Below are positions 60,854 to 64,000 of a DNA stretch of 64,000 bases, one piece after another. The stretch's first letter is position 1, and every line of letters begins with the position of its first letter. A program made the position numbers and the translations under genes. The DNA is taken from positions 2,488,001 through 2,552,000 of the forward strand of contig NC_013959.1 in NCBI RefSeq assembly GCF_000025705.1, in the 5' to 3' direction. A model generated the notes under the pieces. It was not told the origin of the DNA. It worked only from the letters and a program-made list of their open reading frames with translations, and made no database searches. Source of the DNA: Sideroxydans lithotrophicus ES-1 (GTDB lineage: Bacteria; Pseudomonadota; Gammaproteobacteria; Burkholderiales; Gallionellaceae).

Positions 60854-63800
60854 ATGAATAAACGCCTGACCCCAGCCAGGATCGCCCTGCTGTATGCAGC
60901 ATTCGCTGCGCTGTGGATATTCGCCTCCGACAAACTGCTTGTGCTTGCCGTACGCGACCCTGAGCTGATCGTCCAGATCAGCACCTATAAAGGCCTCATT
61001 TTCGTCTTCGTGACGACGTGGCTGCTTTACCTGCTGATGCAGAGCTGGATCATCCAGACCGTTCGCACATCCCTTCCTGAAACTGCGGCAAACGACGCAC
61101 ACAATGTCCACACCCTGTTCGCGATCTTCCTGTGCCTGGTATTGATCGTACCGCTATTCGGTTTCGGCATCGCCAGGCTCTACGGTCCGCGCATCCAGCA
61201 GGTCGCATTCGCAGACCTGGCCTCCATCGCCGAACTGAAAACGAACCAGATCGAGATCTGGCTGAAGGAATGGCGCGACGACGCCGAGGAATTCTCGCAA
61301 CGCGAAGGTTTCAGCGAGAATGTGGAGCAATGGTTCAAGCATGGGGACAAGAATGCAAAACACTACGTACTCGGAAGGATGGATACGCTTGCCGACATGC
61401 AGGGATACGATCCCGTGCTGCTGGACACACATGGCAAGCCGGGCCTGGCGGCCGATTTTGTGTCGGACCCGATCGCCGAGAAAGTCTGGCTTGACCTGCT
61501 GAAATCGGCGCTGCTCAGCAGCAGACCGCAGCATAGCGACTTGTATCGCGACAGCAACGGTGCGATACGCCTCGATTTCGTCGTTCCCTTGTATCTGCCG
61601 AACCCGCAGCGGTTGGTGGGTGCGATCGTGCTGCGCGCGCCGGTCAACAAATTGTTCTTTCCCCTGATCCAGTCCTGGCCGACATCCAGCTCCAGCGCCG
61701 AGACCGTGCTGGTACGGCAGGAGGGCGACCAGATCCTGTTCCTGAACGAACTGCGCCACCAGAAGAACACGGCATTGACGTTGCGCTTTCCCATCGATCA
61801 TTCCGGCATGCCGGCTGCCGCTTCCATCAAAAGCAAAACGCCGCAAACCCTGGAAGGAGTCGACTACCGCGGCATCAGGGTGCTGGCGGCGACCCGGCCG
61901 ATACCGGGCACCGACTGGCACCTGGTCGCCAAGGTGGACCGGGATGAGGTGATGGCCCTGCCCAATGAGATGATCTTCTGGCTCGGCCTGGTTGCGATCC
62001 TCATCGTGTTCGTAGTGACAAGCGCGGTGATGTTGATATGGCGGCAGCAGCAACGCTTACACCGGATGGAACTGGCAAACCGCTCATCCGAACAGGACAA
62101 GCAGCTCAAGCTGTTCTACGACCTGCCCTTCATCGGCATGGCGATCACCTCGCCGGCCACCAAGCGCTGGGTGTATGCGAATGACCGCTTGTGCGACATG
62201 CTGGGCTATAGCCGCGACGATCTGCTGAAAACCGCATGGATAGACCTTACCCACCCCGACGATGTCGCGGGCAACCTGAAAGAGTTCGAGCGCATGGTGG
62301 CCGGCGAGACGGACGGTTTCAACATTGAAAAACGTTTCATACGCAAGGACGGCTCACCCATCACCGTCAATCTCGATGTCAAATGCACGCGCAGGGCAGA
62401 CGGAAAACCGGACCTGATCGTGGCGCTGGTCGACGACATCACCCAGCGCAAGCAAACGGAACTGGCCTTGCGCGCAAAAGAGGCGACCTACCGCTCCCTG
62501 TTCGACAATATGTTGAATGGTGTCGCGCACTACCGCATGATCTTCCGCGACGGCGCTCCGGTGGATTACGAGTTCATCGCCGTCAATCCCGCCTTCGGGA
62601 AAACGACCGGATTAAAGGATGTCGTAGGCAGGAAAGTAAGCGAGGTCATTCCCGGCTATTGCGAAGCCAACCAGGATTCGCTGCAGGTGTTCGGCAAGGT
62701 GGCCCAAACCGGCGAAGCATGCCACTGGGAACATTATCTGTCCGCACTGGGCAAATGGTTCTCGTTCTCGATCTACAGCCCGGCACCGGGCGAGTTCGTT
62801 GTAGTGAGCGAGGATATCACCGAGCGCAAACAGGCCGAGACGGCATTGCGCGATAGTGAAGATCGCTTCCGCAGCATCTTCAACAATGCCATCGATGGGA
62901 TCCTGCTTGCCGACAGCGGGACACGGAAATTCATCATGGGGAATTCCGCGATAGCGCGCATGCTGGGTTACAGCAACGAGGAGCTCCTGCAGCTGGGAAC
63001 GGAGGATATCCATCCAGAACAGGACAAAGAATATTACATCGCCCAATTCGCGATGATGGTGCGCGGCGAAAGCACGCTCAGTTCGAATGCGGTGGTCAAA
63101 CGAAAAGACGGCTCGGTGTTCTACGCGGATATCAAAGCGTCTCCACTTCGCATCGGCGACAAGGTCTATCTCATGGGATTCTTCCGCGACATCACCGAGC
63201 GCAAACAGACAGAGGATGCACTTCGCCAGGGTGCGGCAGTATTCGAGAGCAGCCACAACGGGATCATCATCACCGATCTCGACGGACATATTCTGGCTGC
63301 GAATCAGGCCTATGCGGATATCTCCGGCTATACCGAATCCGAACTGCTGGGGCAGAACCCGCGCATCCTCAACTCCGGTCGCCAAAGCAGGGATTTTTAC
63401 CGGAAAATGTGGGCCAACATCAAAGAAGCCGGCTCGTGGCAAGGCGAGCTATGGAACAGGCGCAAGAACGGCGAGATCTACCCCACCTGGCTTGCCGTAA
63501 GTGCTGTCAGGAACGATCAAGGCAAGGCCACACATTACGTGGGCATCTCCTCCGACCTGAGCCAGCTCAGGCAGACCGAGGCAGAGCGCGAGCATCTGGC
63601 GCATTACGATCCGCTCACCGACCTGCCCAACCGCCTGCTGCTGCGATCGCATCTTACCCACGCACTGGCGCAGGCAAAACGCCATCACAACCAGGTCGGC
63701 GTGCTGTATCTCGACCTGGACCGCTTCAAGAACATCAATGACAGCCTGGGTTACCAGGTCGGCGACGAGTTGCTGGTCACCCTGACCGAGCGCCTGACCA

Positions 63801-64000
63801 TGCATATGCGCAGCGAGGATCTGCTGGCGCGACTGGGCGGCGATGAGTTCCTGCTGGTGCTGGAGCACATCAACGAACCGGAGGATAGCGCCATCGTGGC
63901 AAGGTCGCTGCTCGAAACATTGGCGCAACCCTTCGTCCTTCACGGCGAACGGGAGATCTTCATCGGCGCCAGTATTGGCATCAGCATTTTTCCGAACGAT
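60854..64000 (+). CDS. membrane-bound multi-PAS GGDEF protein, C-terminus cut by window edge
   Basis: Open from ATG 60854 through 1049 codons to the right edge. Two N-terminal helices, a third near 92-112, a sensor region of about 260 residues and a helix near 375-397 are followed by four PAS domains (starting near 417, 544, 669 and 795). A GGDEF domain begins near 917 (HYDPLTDLPNRLL) and has an intact RLGGDEFLLVL. Diguanylate cyclase activity is likely. An EAL domain may follow beyond the edge. Confidence 0.9.
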   Translation, partial: MNKRLTPARIALLYAAFAALWIFASDKLLVLAVRDPELIVQISTYKGLIFVFVTTWLLYLLMQSWIIQTVRTSLPETAANDAHNVHTLFAIFLCLVLIVPLFGFGIARLYGPRIQQVAFADLASIAELKTNQIEIWLKEWRDDAEEFSQREGFSENVEQWFKHGDKNAKHYVLGRMDTLADMQGYDPVLLDTHGKPGLAADFVSDPIAEKVWLDLLKSALLSSRPQHSDLYRDSNGAIRLDFVVPLYLPNPQRLVGAIVLRAPVNKLFFPLIQSWPTSSSSAETVLVRQEGDQILFLNELRHQKNTALTLRFPIDHSGMPAAASIKSKTPQTLEGVDYRGIRVLAATRPIPGTDWHLVAKVDRDEVMALPNEMIFWLGLVAILIVFVVTSAVMLIWRQQQRLHRMELANRSSEQDKQLKLFYDLPFIGMAITSPATKRWVYANDRLCDMLGYSRDDLLKTAWIDLTHPDDVAGNLKEFERMVAGETDGFNIEKRFIRKDGSPITVNLDVKCTRRADGKPDLIVALVDDITQRKQTELALRAKEATYRSLFDNMLNGVAHYRMIFRDGAPVDYEFIAVNPAFGKTTGLKDVVGRKVSEVIPGYCEANQDSLQVFGKVAQTGEACHWEHYLSALGKWFSFSIYSPAPGEFVVVSEDITERKQAETALRDSEDRFRSIFNNAIDGILLADSGTRKFIMGNSAIARMLGYSNEELLQLGTEDIHPEQDKEYYIAQFAMMVRGESTLSSNAVVKRKDGSVFYADIKASPLRIGDKVYLMGFFRDITERKQTEDALRQGAAVFESSHNGIIITDLDGHILAANQAYADISGYTESELLGQNPRILNSGRQSRDFYRKMWANIKEAGSWQGELWNRRKNGEIYPTWLAVSAVRNDQGKATHYVGISSDLSQLRQTEAEREHLAHYDPLTDLPNRLLLRSHLTHALAQAKRHHNQVGVLYLDLDRFKNINDSLGYQVGDELLVTLTERLTMHMRSEDLLARLGGDEFLLVLEHINEPEDSAIVARSLLETLAQPFVLHGEREIFIGASIGISIFPND

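Overview
The window looks like the chromosome of a Gallionellaceae-type betaproteobacterium, close to Sideroxydans. The main reason is the block mtoD-mtoA-mtoB-cymA (35883..40511), an outer-membrane multiheme Fe(II)-oxidation conduit with the gene order I recall for Sideroxydans lithotrophicus ES-1. Autotrophic, low-oxygen metabolism is suggested by an Rnf complex, a pyruvate:ferredoxin oxidoreductase, PEP synthase and a perfect FNR-type box. I cannot confirm the species from the sequence alone.

Layout. 1..8493: a cut-off alpha/beta hydrolase, an EAL-CBS-GGDEF protein, then what reads as a membrane-lipid block (OlsA-like and OlsB-like ornithine-lipid acyltransferases, DgkA, a GT4 glycosyltransferase, a PAP2 phosphatase) and a chemoreceptor. 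8494..15838: palindromic repeats, an exported zinc phospholipase C-like protein, a YdcF-type protein, OsmC, Coq7, a DUF433/DUF5615 toxin-antitoxin-like pair and two tandem porins. 15839..30549: one long minus-strand run rnfB-nifJ-rnfC-rnfD-rnfG-rnfE-rnfA-small Cys-rich protein-ppsA, with a divergent LysR regulator and the PpsA regulator ppsR next to it. 30635..35268: a DUF4212/sodium-solute symporter pair and a divergent OmpR-type two-component system. 35314..40511: the mto region plus an extra monoheme cytochrome c. 40744..47878: a NarL-type two-component system divergent from mtoD, then actP, its DUF485 partner, a DnaQ-like exonuclease and a cNMP/CBS/DUF294 protein. 48033..52919: trpC, proA, an E3 carrying a lipoyl domain, and a DUF4197 protein. 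52970..60233: a putative reductase divergent from a TetR regulator and an HlyD-ABC-ABC2 efflux operon. 60333..64000: a YqaA-like protein and a multi-PAS GGDEF protein cut by the right edge.

How the parts could work together (inference): MtoAB would take electrons from extracellular Fe(II), MtoD would shuttle them across the periplasm and CymA would pass them to quinone. Rnf could spend ion-motive force to reduce ferredoxin, which the unusually large NifJ could use to make pyruvate from acetyl-CoA and CO2. PpsA, controlled by PpsR, would then make PEP. The two acetate-type symporters would supply C2 units. The lipid block would allow replacement of phospholipids by phosphorus-free lipids.

Non-coding structure includes three copies of a 113-130 bp palindromic repeat, several C/G-rich hairpin repeats (one inside an ABC ATPase linker), an A/T-patterned repeat inside the lpdA linker, one 160 bp inverted-repeat element before proA, several good intrinsic terminators and several candidate operators. 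No tRNA, rRNA, CRISPR array, intact insertion sequence or prophage was seen.
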